Source: Pelomicrobium methylotrophicum (lineage in GTDB: Bacteria; Pseudomonadota; Gammaproteobacteria; Burkholderiales; UBA6910). From it: a DNA stretch of 64,000 bases. Of this stretch, positions 45,805 through 57,733 are shown piece by piece (position 1 is the first letter of the stretch; the number at the start of each line of letters is the position of its first letter). The stretch is from contig NZ_VPFL01000011.1 in the NCBI RefSeq assembly GCF_008014345.1, positions 1 to 64,000 of the forward strand, read 5' to 3'. The position numbers and the translations under genes are program-made. The notes under the pieces were generated by a model. It saw nothing but the letters and a program-made list of their open reading frames with translations, was not told where the DNA came from and ran no database searches.

Positions 45805-47499
45805 GTGCCCCGCCTCGTGCCCAGGAAAGTGCCTCCTCACGCCGAGCAGGCGCTCAAGGAAGCGGGCGTGCATCCTGTGCTGGCACGGCTCGCCGCAGCC
45901 CGCGGCCTCACAACAAAGGCAGAGCTGTCAACCGAGCTGAACGCCCTGCTGCCCTTCACCGGTCTTCGCCACGTCAATGAGGCGGCGCGTCTGTTGGCGG
46001 ACGCCATAAGGGAGGATAAGCGCATCGTGATCGTGGCCGATTACGACGCGGACGGGGCCACCGCCTGCGCGGTGGGCATGCGGGCCCTGAAGGCCTTCGG
46101 CGCCCAGGTGGATTACCTGGTGCCCAACCGCTTTGAGATGGGCTATGGCTTGACCCCGGAGATCGTGGAAATGGCGGCGCGTTTGAAGCGCCCGGATCTG
46201 CTCATCACCGTGGATAACGGGATTGCCGCCGTGGAGGGGGTGGAAGCCGCCCGCCGACTGGGGTTGGAGGTGCTGATCACCGATCATCACCTGCCGGGGT
46301 CTGAACTGCCGCGCGCGGCGGCCATCGTGAATCCCAACCAGCCGCAGTGTGGATTTCCGAGCAAAGCCCTGGCCGGGGTGGGCGTCATGTTCTACTTGAT
46401 GGTGGCTTTGCGAGCCGAGCTCCGGGCCCGCGGAGCGTTCGCCCGTCGTCCCGAGCCTCATCTGGGCCGATTCCTGGACCTGGTGGCGCTCGGCACCGTG
46501 GCTGACGTCGTGAAGCTCGACCATAACAATCGGATCCTAGTGCACCAGGGGCTTGCCCGCATCCGCGCCGGGGAAGCGCAGCCGGGCGTGCTGGCGCTGT
46601 TCAAAGCCTCAGGCCGCGACCCACGCCGGGCAAGCAGCTACGATTTGGGTTTCTGCCTGGGGCCGCGTCTGAACGCGGCCGGACGGCTGGCCGACATGAG
46701 TCTCGGCATCGAATGCCTGATCACCGACGACGGGTCCCGCGCACTCACCATCGCGGAGGAACTGGATCGTCTCAACCGGGAACGCCGGGACATCGAGGCC
46801 GATATGCACGAGACAGCGCTCGAGCGCTTGGAGGGTCTTGACGTGGACAACCGCTACAGCCTCGCCCTTTACGATCCTTCCTGGCACCAGGGCGTGATCG
46901 GCATTCTCGCCTCCCGGCTCAAGGATCGCTTTCATCGCCCCGCGATCGCCTTCGCCCCGGGCCCGTCCGGAGAGCTCAAGGGCTCCGGGCGCTCCATCGC
47001 GGGGTTGCATTTGCGCGACGCGCTGGATCGGGTCGCCAAGGGGCAGCCTGGGCTTATCCTTCGTTTCGGTGGCCACGCGGCGGCAGCGGGACTGACCGTC
47101 CCCGCGAAAGCGTTCGACGCGTTCCGCGAAGCCTTCGAGGCAGTGGCACGAGAGCTGCTCACGAGCGCGGACCTGGAGCAGGTGGTGGAGACCGATGGCC
47201 CTCTCGAGCCCCGCTACATGGACCTGGAGCTCGCGCGCCTGCTCGCGCAAAGCGTCTGGGGTCAGGGGTTTCCAGAGCCTCTGTTCGACGACTGCTTCGT
47301 CGTGGAGTCCCAGCGGGTGGTCGGTGAACGCCACCTGAAACTCACGCTCACCAAGGAAGGCGCCCGATTCGACGCCATGCTGTTTTTTCATCCGGAAGGC
47401 TTGCCCTCCCGCATCCGCGCCGCGTACCGCTTGGAGATCAACGAATTCAACGGTCAAGAGCGCCTCCAGCTCACGATCCGGCACTGGGAGCCCGTTTAG
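45805..47499 (+). CDS. recJ: Single-stranded-DNA-specific exonuclease RecJ
   Basis: 5'-3' single-strand exonuclease for recombination and mismatch repair, 564 residues from a GTG. DHH-family motifs: VADYDADGATACAVG (I), TVDNGIAAVEG (II), ITDHHLPG (III) and LVALGTVADVV (IV); the DHHA1 motif (RFGGHAAAAGLTV) and a C-terminal OB-like domain complete the enzyme. Cotranscribed with the RpfE-type gene. Confidence 0.94.
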   Translation: MPRLVPRKVPPHAEQALKEAGVHPVLARLAAARGLTTKAELSTELNALLPFTGLRHVNEAARLLADAIREDKRIVIVADYDADGATACAVGMRALKAFGAQVDYLVPNRFEMGYGLTPEIVEMAARLKRPDLLITVDNGIAAVEGVEAARRLGLEVLITDHHLPGSELPRAAAIVNPNQPQCGFPSKALAGVGVMFYLMVALRAELRARGAFARRPEPHLGRFLDLVALGTVADVVKLDHNNRILVHQGLARIRAGEAQPGVLALFKASGRDPRRASSYDLGFCLGPRLNAAGRLADMSLGIECLITDDGSRALTIAEELDRLNRERRDIEADMHETALERLEGLDVDNRYSLALYDPSWHQGVIGILASRLKDRFHRPAIAFAPGPSGELKGSGRSIAGLHLRDALDRVAKGQPGLILRFGGHAAAAGLTVPAKAFDAFREAFEAVARELLTSADLEQVVETDGPLEPRYMDLELARLLAQSVWGQGFPEPLFDDCFVVESQRVVGERHLKLTLTKEGARFDAMLFFHPEGLPSRIRAAYRLEINEFNGQERLQLTIRHWEPV

Positions 47500-47638
47500 A
47501 AGCGCTCGAACAGGCGGGCGGCTGGCCTCGAGATGGGGGTTGCCCGGGCGGTCGCGCTGGCGCTCCCGAGGAGGCCACCTCGCCGCGGGCCCGCGAGGGT
47601 AAGTTATACTTTTAAGCTTTTACAGACCTTTTCCGCCC

Positions 47639-48743
47639 ATGGACGCAGAATTTCTCAACGACATCGAGCAATCGCTGGAAGACTTGGCCGCTCGCGCCTC
47701 CGATCTGCGGAGGTATCTTTGACTACGAAGCCAAGAAATCCCGCCTCGAAGAAGTCGTGCGCTTGAGCGAGGACCCGGCAGTGTGGGGCGACGCCAAACG
47801 CGCCCAGACGCTCGGACGCGAGCGCAAAGCCCTCGAGTCCGTGGTGCTGACGCTGGAGCGCATCGGACGGGAGCTCAAGGACACGGGGGAGCTGTTCGCG
47901 CTCGCGCGGGCGGAAAAAGACGAAGCGACGCTCGCCAGCGTCGCCGCGGACGTGGCGCGTATCGAGAAGCAGGTGGCGGAAATGGAGTTCCGCCGCATGT
48001 TCGACAACCCCATGGACCCGAACAACTGCTTCATCGACATCCAGGCCGGCTCCGGCGGCACCGAGGCCCAGGACTGGGCCCAGATGCTGGAGCGCATGTA
48101 CCTCAAATACTGCGAGCGCAAGGGTTTCAGCGTCGAGGTACTGGAAGAATCCCCGGGCGAGGTGGCGGGCATCAAGAGCGCCACTCTGAAGGTGACCGGG
48201 GACTATGCTTACGGACGACTTCGCACCGAGACCGGCGTGCATCGCCTGGTGAGGAAGTCGCCCTTCGACGCCAACGCCCGCCGCCACACTTCCTTTGCCA
48301 GCGTGTTCGTCTATCCCGAGGTGGACGAATCCATTCAGATCGACATCAACCCGGCTGATCTGCGCATCGACACCTACCGGGCGAGCGGCGCCGGCGGCCA
48401 GCATGTGAACCGCACCGACTCCGCAGTGCGCATCACCCACTTGCCCACCGGCATCGTGGTCCAGTGCCAGAACGATCGCTCCCAGCACCGCAACCGGGCC
48501 GAAGCCATGGCCATGTTGAAGGCCCGGCTCTACGAGCTGGAGCTGCGTAAGCGGGAGGCGGAGCGGCAGAAGCTGGAGGAATCCAAGACCGACATCGCCT
48601 GGGGCCACCAGATCCGCTCCTACGTGCTCGACCAGTCGCGCATCAAGGACCTGCGCACGGGTGTGGAAGTCGGCAACACCCAGGCCGTGCTGGACGGCGA
48701 CCTGGACGACTTCATCACCGCGAGCCTCAAACAGGGAGTCTAG
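47639..48743 (+). CDS. prfB: Peptide chain release factor 2 (programmed +1 frameshift)
   Basis: Reads UGA and UAA stop codons; 367 residues when the frameshift occurs. Frame 1 runs from ATG at 47639 through 27 codons to an in-frame TGA at 47720. The ribosome shifts +1 at CTT and continues with GAC at 47721 ([11 protein letters not shown]) to the stop at 48743. The anticodon-like SPF motif is in [12 protein letters not shown], and the GGQ motif is at residues 252-254 ([14 protein letters not shown]). An open-frame caller would start it falsely at 47757. Confidence 0.96.
47709..47723 (+). other. prfB recoding site
   Basis: GGAGG-TAT-CTT-TGA-C: an internal Shine-Dalgarno-like GGAGG three bases before the slippery CTT, followed by the weak stop context TGAC. 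This is the canonical RF2 autoregulatory frameshift signal. Confidence 0.95.
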
Positions 48744-48813
48744 CCGTGCCCTTCGCGTCCTCTGCGCGGGTGCGCGCCCGGGTCTTAAGGATTCAAAAAC
48801 CTCAGGAATAAAG

Positions 48814-50316
48814 ATGCCCGAACAACATACGGAGCTGCAGCGGGACGAGAACCAGATCATCGCCGAGCGCCGGGCGAAGCTCGCCGAGTTGCGCCGCCGG
48901 GGCCCGGCCTTTCCCAACGATTTCCGCCGCGACGCCTTGGCCGCCGAGCTCCACGAGAAATACGGCGTCATGCCCAACGAGGCGCTGGAGCCCCAGGCCG
49001 TCCAGGTCGCGGTGGCCGGCCGCATGATGCTCAAGCGCGTCATGGGCAAAGCGGCCTTCGCCACGCTGCAGGACATGAGCGGCCGCATCCAGATCTACGT
49101 CACCCTCAACGAGGTGGGAGCGGAGCAGCTGGAAGCGTTCAAGCACTGGGACCTGGGCGACATCCTGGGCGCTCGGGGAACGCTGTTCAAGACCAAGACC
49201 GGCGAGCTCACGGTGAAAGTGAAGGAGCTCAAACTCCTCACCAAGGCCCTGCGCCCGCTGCCGGAAAAATTCCACGGCCTCACCGACCAGGAACAGCGGT
49301 ACCGGCAGCGCTACCTGGACCTGATCACCAATCCCGAATCGCGAGAGGTGTTCGTCATCCGCACCAGGGTCATCCAGGCATTGCGCGATTTTCTGAACGC
49401 CCACGGGTACCTGGAAGTGGAAACGCCCATGATGCACCCGATTCCCGGGGGCGCCGCGGCGCGCCCTTTCGTCACCCATCACAATGCCCTGGACATGCAG
49501 CTCTACCTGCGCATCGCGCCCGAGCTCTATCTCAAGCGGCTGGTGGTGGGCGGCTTCGAGAAGGTGTACGAGATCAACCGCAACTTCCGCAACGAAGGCA
49601 TCTCCACCCGCCACAACCCCGAGTTCACCATGCTGGAGTTCTACGAGGCGTACCAGGACTACCGCTTCCTCATGGACTTCACCGAGAAGATGCTGCGGGA
49701 AGTGGCGATGAAGGTGTTGGGCACCCCCCGCATCATCTACGACGGCCGCGAGATCGATCTCGCCAAACCCTTCGCCCGCTACACCATTCTGGAGGCGATC
49801 AAGGCGTTCCACCCCCAATACACCGATACCCTACTCGCCGACCGCGGGTTCCTCGTCAAGGAGCTCGAGCGGCTCCAGGTCCCCTACAAGCCCCACGACG
49901 GTATCGGCGGGCTGCAGCTCACCTTGTTCGAAGAAACCACCGAGCATTTGTTGGTCACGCCCACGTTCATCGTCGACTACCCGGCGGAGGTCTCGCCGCT
50001 CGCCCGCCGCAGCGATGCCAACCCGGAACTCGCCGAGCGCTTCGAGCTCTACATCGCAGGACGCGAGATCGCCAACGGCTTTTCGGAGCTGAACGATGCG
50101 GAGGATCAGGCGCAGCGCTTCCACGAGCAAGCCCGGGCCAAGGCGGCGGGCGACCTGGAAGCCATGCACTTCGACGCCGACTATATCCGCGCCCTGGAAT
50201 ATGGGCTTCCGCCCACCGCGGGCGAGGGCATCGGCGTCGATCGGCTGGTGATGCTTTTCACCGGCAGCCCCAGCATCCGGGACGTGATCCTGTTTCCCCA
50301 GCTCAGGCCAGCGTGA
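48814..50316 (+). CDS. lysS: Lysine--tRNA ligase (class II)
   Basis: 500 residues. N-terminal OB anticodon-binding domain (about 60-145, [21 protein letters not shown]) and a class II core: motif 1 with [20 protein letters not shown], motif 2 with [25 protein letters not shown]-type sequence, motif 3 with [14 protein letters not shown]. The ATG at 48814 follows AGGAA. It directly follows prfB, the usual prfB-lysS pairing. Confidence 0.97.
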   Translation: MPEQHTELQRDENQIIAERRAKLAELRRRGPAFPNDFRRDALAAELHEKYGVMPNEALEPQAVQVAVAGRMMLKRVMGKAAFATLQDMSGRIQIYVTLNEVGAEQLEAFKHWDLGDILGARGTLFKTKTGELTVKVKELKLLTKALRPLPEKFHGLTDQEQRYRQRYLDLITNPESREVFVIRTRVIQALRDFLNAHGYLEVETPMMHPIPGGAAARPFVTHHNALDMQLYLRIAPELYLKRLVVGGFEKVYEINRNFRNEGISTRHNPEFTMLEFYEAYQDYRFLMDFTEKMLREVAMKVLGTPRIIYDGREIDLAKPFARYTILEAIKAFHPQYTDTLLADRGFLVKELERLQVPYKPHDGIGGLQLTLFEETTEHLLVTPTFIVDYPAEVSPLARRSDANPELAERFELYIAGREIANGFSELNDAEDQAQRFHEQARAKAAGDLEAMHFDADYIRALEYGLPPTAGEGIGVDRLVMLFTGSPSIRDVILFPQLRPA

Positions 50317-50320
50317 AGCG

Positions 50321-50339
50321 GGGCCGCCGAAGGCGGCCC
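50321..50339 (+). terminator. Hairpin after lysS
   Basis: GGGCCGCC-GAA-GGCGGCCC is a perfect 8-bp stem starting 5 bp after the lysS stop. The downstream T content is poor (CCCTTT), so termination efficiency is uncertain. Confidence 0.5.
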
Positions 50340-50398
50340 ATCGCCCTTTGCCAGCGTCCGAGGACCTGCTTCATCGGCCCTGGACGGCAAACAGCGCT

Positions 50399-50992
50399 TC
50401 AGGAAACGAAGGCCGCCGGAACCGGGTCCTGCCCAAGGGCGTTTCTCAGCACGGCCCAGTGCATGGTCTCAGCGCCGAGGATACTGGCCGCCGCCTTGGC
50501 CAGGTCCCGGTTGTGGAACTGGGGCACGGCGCCGAGGTAGGCGCTGGCCGCCCCCTGCTCCAGCCCCGCGGCGAACGCCAGCACGTCCGCCTGGGTTCTC
50601 AGCTTGTCCACCGGGAATCCGTAGTCTGCCATCTGCCTGGCCTCCACCGGCGTGCCGCCCAGCTTGCGCACGGTTTCAGTCAACACGCCGGCGTGGGCCT
50701 TGTGGTCGGCCTGGAACCTGAGCGCCACTTCCAGCACCGGCTTCTGCAGTAGGCCGCTCTCGGCGCCCACCTGGTAAGCGGCAATCGCTTGGTGCTCCAG
50801 GCCCAACGCCACGTTGAGGATGGCGATATCGCTTTCTTCGCTCTTCGAGATCATCTTGGCCTTGCCCGCCGCCAGCAAGGGGCGGGCGCTGGCCCATGCC
50901 AGCAGACCGGCGGAAACCACGCCCGCACGATGGAGGAAAGCGCGGCGGGAAGCCGCATGGTCAGCGAGGATTCGACGCTGGGACGTGCTCAT
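50399..50992 (-). CDS. Tat-exported ferritin-like protein
   Basis: 197 residues. The N-terminus ASRRAFLHRAGVVSAGLLAWASARP is a twin-arginine signal. The mature part is a predicted four-helix ferritin-like domain with metal-ligand-like residues in ALGLEHQAIAAY, RFQADHKAHAGVL, AAGLEQGAASAY and GAETMHWAVL. The ATG at 50992 follows AAGGAG. Iron binding is inferred, not shown. It lies 73 bp after the anti-sigma gene on the same strand and is probably a target or partner of that system. Confidence 0.78.
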   Translation of the reverse strand: MSTSQRRILADHAASRRAFLHRAGVVSAGLLAWASARPLLAAGKAKMISKSEESDIAILNVALGLEHQAIAAYQVGAESGLLQKPVLEVALRFQADHKAHAGVLTETVRKLGGTPVEARQMADYGFPVDKLRTQADVLAFAAGLEQGAASAYLGAVPQFHNRDLAKAAASILGAETMHWAVLRNALGQDPVPAAFVS

Positions 50993-51065
50993 AGTGCGCT
51001 CCTTGGTTGCGTTGGGCGGGGACATCCCCCGCCCTGGCAAATACGCAACCCGCGCGATGGCGGAT

Positions 51066-51770
51066 TCACTCCATCATCACCAGGGTCCCTTGAAAAAGCA
51101 CCGGCCCCGTGGGCGCCCCTGTCGGCGAACCCCCTTTCGGCTCCAGGCTCACCGCCACCGCCCTGGCCTCTCCCAGCGCGCGCCGTGCCGCCGGAGAAAG
51201 CGGTAGGGCCCCGCTGCCGCTGGGGGGAAGCAGACCGACAGAGATCGGCGCCCTTTCGCCGCGCGGAATGAGCCACAGCTCGAACGACCGGTCGGTGCTC
51301 AATTCCTGAGGTTGCAGGGCGGTGAACCGCAGCGAGGCCGCGGCCCCCGACCGGGAGACCAGCGTCACGAGCCAGGCAGGCTGACCTTGTGCACCGGTCA
51401 ACACAGCGACGGTCGAGGGCGGGGGCTCGATCGAAGGCGGCAGCCCGGGATAGATCGCCAGCACCGCCGCCGCAACGGCGGCGAGGGCCAGCCCGCGCCA
51501 GAAGGCAAGGCGTTCCCACCAGCGCACGGGTGTCGGGGCCGGCGGCGCAATTCGAGCCCGGATACCCCGCCACACGCGCTCCGGCGGCTTGACGGGCGGC
51601 ACCGACTCAGCCAGCGCGTTGAGCTTCATTTCCCAGTCCTCCACGAGCCGCCGCAGCGCCGGATCCTCGAGCAGCAGCCGCTCGAACCGCCGGCGCGCGC
51701 GACCTCGCAGGGTACCCAGGACGTATTCACCCGCCAGCAGGTCCCTCAGTCGCGGATCGCCGTAGTTCAT
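51066..51770 (-). CDS. RskA-type anti-sigma factor
   Basis: 234 residues. The N-terminal cytoplasmic anti-sigma region (LLAGEYVLGTLRGRARRRFERLL, about 9-80) lacks a zinc-binding HxxxCxxC motif. One membrane helix (about 93-112, LALAAVAAAVLAIYPGL) precedes a periplasmic RskA domain (FELWLIPRGERAPISVG). Its start overlaps the sigma factor stop (ATGA), so the pair is translationally coupled. It should sequester the ECF sigma factor at 51767. Confidence 0.88.
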   Translation of the reverse strand: MNYGDPRLRDLLAGEYVLGTLRGRARRRFERLLLEDPALRRLVEDWEMKLNALAESVPPVKPPERVWRGIRARIAPPAPTPVRWWERLAFWRGLALAAVAAAVLAIYPGLPPSIEPPPSTVAVLTGAQGQPAWLVTLVSRSGAAASLRFTALQPQELSTDRSFELWLIPRGERAPISVGLLPPSGSGALPLSPAARRALGEARAVAVSLEPKGGSPTGAPTGPVLFQGTLVMME

Positions 51771-52345
51771 CGCCCTAGGCACCTTCTGAGCTGTTCCAGG
51801 CCCCGGCGAATCCAAGTCTTCACCGTCCCCAAGGGCTCGCCCAAGCGGCTTGCCAGCTCTTCATGGGTCAAACCCTGATAGTAGGCGAAGGCGATGGCCT
51901 GGCGCTGGCCGGGTTGCAGGCGTTCCAAACACTCCTGGAGCGCACGCACCATGGCGGAAGACTGCACGTGCTCCAGCGGACCGGGCTCGTCGCCTACCGG
52001 CTCGTGGGCTGCGCTTTCGTCGTCCAGGGGGGTTTCCGGGTCCAGCCGACGCAGCCAGTCCAACGCTCGGTTACGGAGGATGGCGGCCATCCAGGCGAGC
52101 GCTTGCCCGCGTTCCGTCCGATAATCCGCCGCGTGGCGCCATACGGCGATGTAGCAGTCCTGGAGGAGGTCCTCGGCCCAATCGCGCCGTTTCAGCATGC
52201 GCAGCGCCAGGGAGAACAGCCGGGGCGCCGTCAGCCGGTACAACCGTTCCAGCGCCTGCTCGTCCCGCAAGGCGCAGCGGGCGAGCAATTCAGCCAGCGC
52301 GTCGGGTTCAGGCGCAGCGGTGACAACCTGGCGATGTCGGCCCAT
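51767..52345 (-). CDS. ECF sigma factor (SigK-like)
   Basis: 192 residues. Sigma region 2 (LYRLTAPRLFSLALRMLKRRDWAEDLLQDCYIAVW) and region 4 (GLTHEELASRLGEPLGTVKTWIRRGLEQLR) are joined by a short linker, with no region 1 or 3. The start is ATG at 52345 after GGAAAGAG. Pairing with an RskA-type anti-sigma factor fits the SigK/RskA group. The inducing signal is unknown. Confidence 0.92.
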   Translation of the reverse strand: MGRHRQVVTAAPEPDALAELLARCALRDEQALERLYRLTAPRLFSLALRMLKRRDWAEDLLQDCYIAVWRHAADYRTERGQALAWMAAILRNRALDWLRRLDPETPLDDESAAHEPVGDEPGPLEHVQSSAMVRALQECLERLQPGQRQAIAFAYYQGLTHEELASRLGEPLGTVKTWIRRGLEQLRRCLGR

Positions 52346-52393
52346 AGCTCTTTCCAATCGCGGGGGCCGACGGCGCTCGGCGACCGCTGCCGA

Positions 52394-52399
52394 AGTATA
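52394..52399 (-). promoter_or_regulatory. -10 element for the ECF sigma operon
   Basis: TATACT on the minus strand, 49 bp before the sigma factor ATG. No clear sigma-70 -35 is visible; an ECF-type autoregulated promoter could not be recognised. Confidence 0.35.
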
Positions 52400-52587
52400 G
52401 CAGGCTTTGCCGGACGCTCACCCGCCGCCTAGGGTGCCAGGTCCCACTGCGTCGGTGGCTGGCGATAGAATCGAGCTCCATACGCTTCCATTACGCGCGA
52501 CGTCGACTCTTGGATTCAAACGCCGACGCCCGGTGCCCGTGGCGGACCGCCGGCGAGGCACGCGGGCCTTGTCCCTGAGGAGGAGCT

Positions 52588-54555
<1,968 letters not shown>

Positions 54556-54559
54556 CGCC

Positions 54560-54588
54560 TTGCCATATACCCAGATAGGGTATATGCT
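54560..54588 (+). promoter_or_regulatory. copA promoter
   Basis: TTGCCA (54560-54565), a 17-bp spacer and TATGCT (54583-54588). The inverted repeat 54564-54586 fills the spacer, so a bound repressor would block polymerase. Confidence 0.65.
54564..54586. promoter_or_regulatory. CsoR-type operator
   Basis: CATATACCC-AGATA-GGGTATATG is a perfect 9-bp inverted repeat. TACCC...GGGTA arms are characteristic of CsoR-family operators. The csoR gene is at the end of the same operon (57417), consistent with autoregulation. Confidence 0.75.
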
Positions 54589-54734
54589 GTCACAACCTTC
54601 TGTGGAGGGTGCCTCCGCTCGGGTTTAGCTCCCTATCAGTCACGAATAAACGCGTATGGCTCAAGGCCCCTTCGCCGCCACCGCCTCGCGCAAGAAATCC
54701 GGGCTTATGAACATTCGCGGCTGAATCGCTATTC

Positions 54735-57119
54735 ATGAATGCGCCATCCTTGAAGTCGCTCGAGCTCCCCATTGCGGGCATGACCTGCGCGGCGTGCGCC
54801 GCCCGCATCGAGAAGGTCCTGAATCGCCTGCCCGGGGTGCGGGCGGCGGTCAATTTCAACGCAGAAAAGGCGCGGGTGGAATTCGATCCCGCCGTGACCG
54901 GACCCGAAGTTTTGGAGCAGGCGATCGAGCAGGCAGGCTACCAGGTTCCGCAGCGCACGGTGGAGCTCAAGCTCTCCGGCATGACCTGCGCGGCGTGCGC
55001 CGCCCGCATCGAGAAGGTCCTGAATCGCCTGCCCGGAGTGCAGGCCGCAGTCAACTTTGCCGCCGAGCGAGCGCGAGTCACCTACTCGCCCGCCCGCGCT
55101 GATGTGCGGGCATTGATCGAGGCGGTGGAACGCGCCGGCTACGGCGCGGCCGAGCTCACCGAGGAAACCCGCGCCCGGGAAAAAGCCGAGCGCGAACAGG
55201 CGTACCGCCGCGAGCTCGGGCGGTTCTGGATCGCCGCGGCCCTCACCGCTCCCCTCCTTGCCCAGATGGTCCTCATGCTCGGCGGCGGCCATGGAGAGTT
55301 CATTCCCCGGTGGCTGCAGTGGCTGCTGGCCACGCCGGTCCAGTTCTGGGCCGGCAAGCGCTTCTACGTCGGCGCTTGGCACGTTTTACGGGGCGGCGGA
55401 GCCAACATGGACGTGCTGATCGCCCTCGGCACCTCGGCCGCGTATTTCTTCAGCGCCGCAGTCACCGCGTTCTCCCTGGACGAGCATGTCTATTTCGAAG
55501 CAAGCGCTGCCATCGTCACGCTGGTGCTGCTCGGAAAGGTTCTGGAGGCCCGGGCCCGGGCCGGCACCTCGGCGGCGATCGAGGCGCTCATCCGCCTCCA
55601 GCCCAAGACCGCCCGCGTCGAGCGCGAGGGCCAGATCCTGGAAGTCGATGCAGCAAGCCTCAAACCCGGCGAAGTGTTCCTGGTGCGGCCCGGCGAGAGC
55701 TTCCCGGTGGACGGGGTGGTGATCGAAGGGACCTCCAGTGTGGACGAGGCGATGTTGACCGGGGAGAGCATGCCCGTCACCAAGCAGCCGGGCAGCAGGG
55801 TGTATGCGGCCACGGTCAACCAGCAGGGGTTCCTCCGGCTTCGCGCCACCGGCGTCGGAGCCCACACCCAGCTGGCCGCCATCATCCGGATGGTGGAAGA
55901 AGCCCAGGGGTCCAAGGCCCCGATCCAGCGCCTTGCGGACCGGGTCTCAGGAATCTTCGTGCCAGTGGTCGTGGTCCTCGCCATGCTCACCCTCTTCGGC
56001 TGGTGGATCGCCTCCGGCGATTTCGCCGAAGCTTTGATCAATTCGGTGGCGGTGCTGGTCATCGCCTGCCCGTGCGCCTTGGGGCTTGCCACGCCCACCG
56101 CCATCATGGTCGGTACCGGCCGCGGGGCCCAGGCCGGCATTTTGGTGAGAAACGCGGCCGCGCTGGAGCGGGCAGAGCGAATCACCACGCTGGTCGTGGA
56201 CAAGACGGGCACGCTCACCGAAGGCAAACCGGTGGTCACCGATCTGGCCCCCGCCTCGGGCGTGGAGGCAGGGGAGTTGTTGCGGGTTGCCGCCTCCCTC
56301 GAGCAGGCCTCTGAACATCCGCTGGCACGCGCCATCGTGGAACACGCCCGCGAGCAGGGCATCGTGCCGCCCAAGGTGACCGAGTTCTCAGCCGTTCCCG
56401 GGCGCGGTGTGAAGGGCCGCATCGGCGGTGTTTCCGCGTGCCTCGGCTCGCCGTCCTTTGTCGCCACCCAAGGCATCGAGGTGCCGGCCGAGGCCGTCGC
56501 TGCGTTCGAAGCCGCAGGCAAGAGTGTGGTGGCGGTCGCCCGGGACGGGCGTTACTTCGGCGCCCTCGCCATCGCCGACCGGCTGCGGCCGACCTCCGCC
56601 GAAGCGGTGGCGCGGCTCAAGCGCATGGGAATCGAGCTCATCATGCTGACCGGCGACCATGAAGCGACGGCCCGGGCGACCGCCTCCCAGTTGGGCATCG
56701 AGCAGGTGCTGGCGCAGGTGCTGCCGGAGCAGAAGAGCGCGGAGGTCGTGCGGCTCAAGGGTGAAGGCCGGGTCGTGGGCATGGTAGGCGATGGCATCAA
56801 CGACGCCCCGGCCCTGGCCGCCGCCGACGTGAGCTTCGCCATGGGGGCGGGCACCGATGTGGCGATGGAAACCGCGGACATCACGCTCATGCGCAACGAC
56901 CTGAACTGCGTGGCGGATGCGATCTCGCTTTCCCGCGCAACCCTCGCCAAGATCCGACAGAACCTCTTTTTCGCGTTTTTCTACAACGTGCTTGGCATCC
57001 CCCTGGCGGCCTGGGGGCTGCTCAACCCGGTCGTCGCAGGGGCCGCCATGGCCATGAGCTCAGTGTCGGTGGTCAGCAATGCGCTGCTGCTGAAGCGCTG
57101 GAAACCCGCCAGGGCGTAA
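54735..57119 (+). CDS. copA: Copper-exporting P1B-type ATPase with duplicated HMA domains
   Basis: Pumps Cu(I) out of the cytoplasm, 794 residues. Two N-terminal metal-binding domains carry [10 protein letters not shown] (Cys18/21 and Cys85/88) and share 59 identical base pairs. Then come eight membrane helices with the metal-site CPC (Cys445, Cys447), the phosphorylated Asp489 in DKTGTLTEG, the [10 protein letters not shown] motif and the [10 protein letters not shown] hinge. The ATG has no good ribosome site. First gene of copA-copZ-csoR; expression should be de-repressed by copper through CsoR. Confidence 0.96.
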   Translation: MNAPSLKSLELPIAGMTCAACAARIEKVLNRLPGVRAAVNFNAEKARVEFDPAVTGPEVLEQAIEQAGYQVPQRTVELKLSGMTCAACAARIEKVLNRLPGVQAAVNFAAERARVTYSPARADVRALIEAVERAGYGAAELTEETRAREKAEREQAYRRELGRFWIAAALTAPLLAQMVLMLGGGHGEFIPRWLQWLLATPVQFWAGKRFYVGAWHVLRGGGANMDVLIALGTSAAYFFSAAVTAFSLDEHVYFEASAAIVTLVLLGKVLEARARAGTSAAIEALIRLQPKTARVEREGQILEVDAASLKPGEVFLVRPGESFPVDGVVIEGTSSVDEAMLTGESMPVTKQPGSRVYAATVNQQGFLRLRATGVGAHTQLAAIIRMVEEAQGSKAPIQRLADRVSGIFVPVVVVLAMLTLFGWWIASGDFAEALINSVAVLVIACPCALGLATPTAIMVGTGRGAQAGILVRNAAALERAERITTLVVDKTGTLTEGKPVVTDLAPASGVEAGELLRVAASLEQASEHPLARAIVEHAREQGIVPPKVTEFSAVPGRGVKGRIGGVSACLGSPSFVATQGIEVPAEAVAAFEAAGKSVVAVARDGRYFGALAIADRLRPTSAEAVARLKRMGIELIMLTGDHEATARATASQLGIEQVLAQVLPEQKSAEVVRLKGEGRVVGMVGDGINDAPALAAADVSFAMGAGTDVAMETADITLMRNDLNCVADAISLSRATLAKIRQNLFFAFFYNVLGIPLAAWGLLNPVVAGAAMAMSSVSVVSNALLLKRWKPARA
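54777..54835 (+). repeat. 59-bp direct repeat, copy 1 (first HMA domain)
   Basis: Identical over 59 bp to 54978-55036, offset 201 bp (67 codons). Encodes the metal-binding motif and following helix of HMA domain 1. Confidence 0.9.
54978..55036 (+). repeat. 59-bp direct repeat, copy 2 (second HMA domain)
   Basis: Second copy of the repeat at 54777-54835. Synonymous sites are also identical, which indicates recent duplication or gene conversion between domains. Confidence 0.9.
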
Positions 57120-57223
57120 ATGGCTCCCAGGCAATGGCGAAGGGCGTAGCGGCGCACTCCCATGTCGCTGGTTCTTGTGCCATTTAAGCATTCACGTTCC
57201 GCTACTTCCGGAAGGAGAAATCG

Positions 57224-57433
57224 ATGGAAACCATTACGCTCAAGGTAAAAGGCATGACCTGCCAGGGATGCGTGAAGAGCGTGCGCACCGTGCTCGAAAA
57301 GATTGAGGGCGTGGGCCACGTCGACGTGTCGCTGGAAAAAGGCGAAGCCTCGATAGAATACGATCCGATACGCACCAACGACGAGGCGTTGCGCGCGGCC
57401 ATCGAGGGCGCCGGGTATGAAGTCGCCACCTAG
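57224..57433 (+). CDS. copZ: Copper chaperone CopZ (HMA domain)
   Basis: 69 residues forming one HMA fold: [20 protein letters not shown] with metal-binding Cys13 and Cys16, ending [16 protein letters not shown]. It delivers Cu(I) to CopA or CsoR. GGAAGGAG lies before the ATG. It overlaps csoR by 17 bp. Confidence 0.92.
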   Translation: METITLKVKGMTCQGCVKSVRTVLEKIEGVGHVDVSLEKGEASIEYDPIRTNDEALRAAIEGAGYEVAT

Positions 57434-57731
57434 CCGCAACGAGCCCCGTCAGCCACTGAGGCGGGTGGTCCAGCCCCGCAAGGACGCGCTGGTGAAGCGC
57501 CTCAACCGGATCGAGGGCCAGGTGCGGGGGATCGCCAGGATGGTCACCGAGGACCGCTACTGCGTGGATATCCTCATCCAGATCTCCGCGCTGCGCTCGG
57601 CGCTGGACGCTGTGGCGATGCAGCTCCTGGAAGACCACACCCAAGGGTGCGTGAAGAACGCCATCCGCTCGGGAGACGGGGAAGCCGCCATCGCCGAGCT
57701 GATGGAGGTCATGCGCAAGTTCGCGCGCTGA
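57417..57731 (+). CDS. csoR: Copper-sensing repressor CsoR
   Basis: 104-residue DUF156-family repressor. The copper ligands appear as Cys49, His74 and Cys78 (C-x24-H-x3-C), within RYCVDILIQ and LEDHTQGCV. The short basic N-terminus precedes [18 protein letters not shown]. It likely binds the palindrome at 54564-54586. The start lies inside the copZ 3' end. Confidence 0.92.
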   Translation: MKSPPSRNEPRQPLRRVVQPRKDALVKRLNRIEGQVRGIARMVTEDRYCVDILIQISALRSALDAVAMQLLEDHTQGCVKNAIRSGDGEAAIAELMEVMRKFAR

Positions 57732-57733
57732 CT

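Noticed and set aside
47757-48743. prfB starting at GTG 47757 as a truncated gene
   Set aside because: The upstream frame and recoding site at 47709-47723 show the complete gene with a +1 frameshift.
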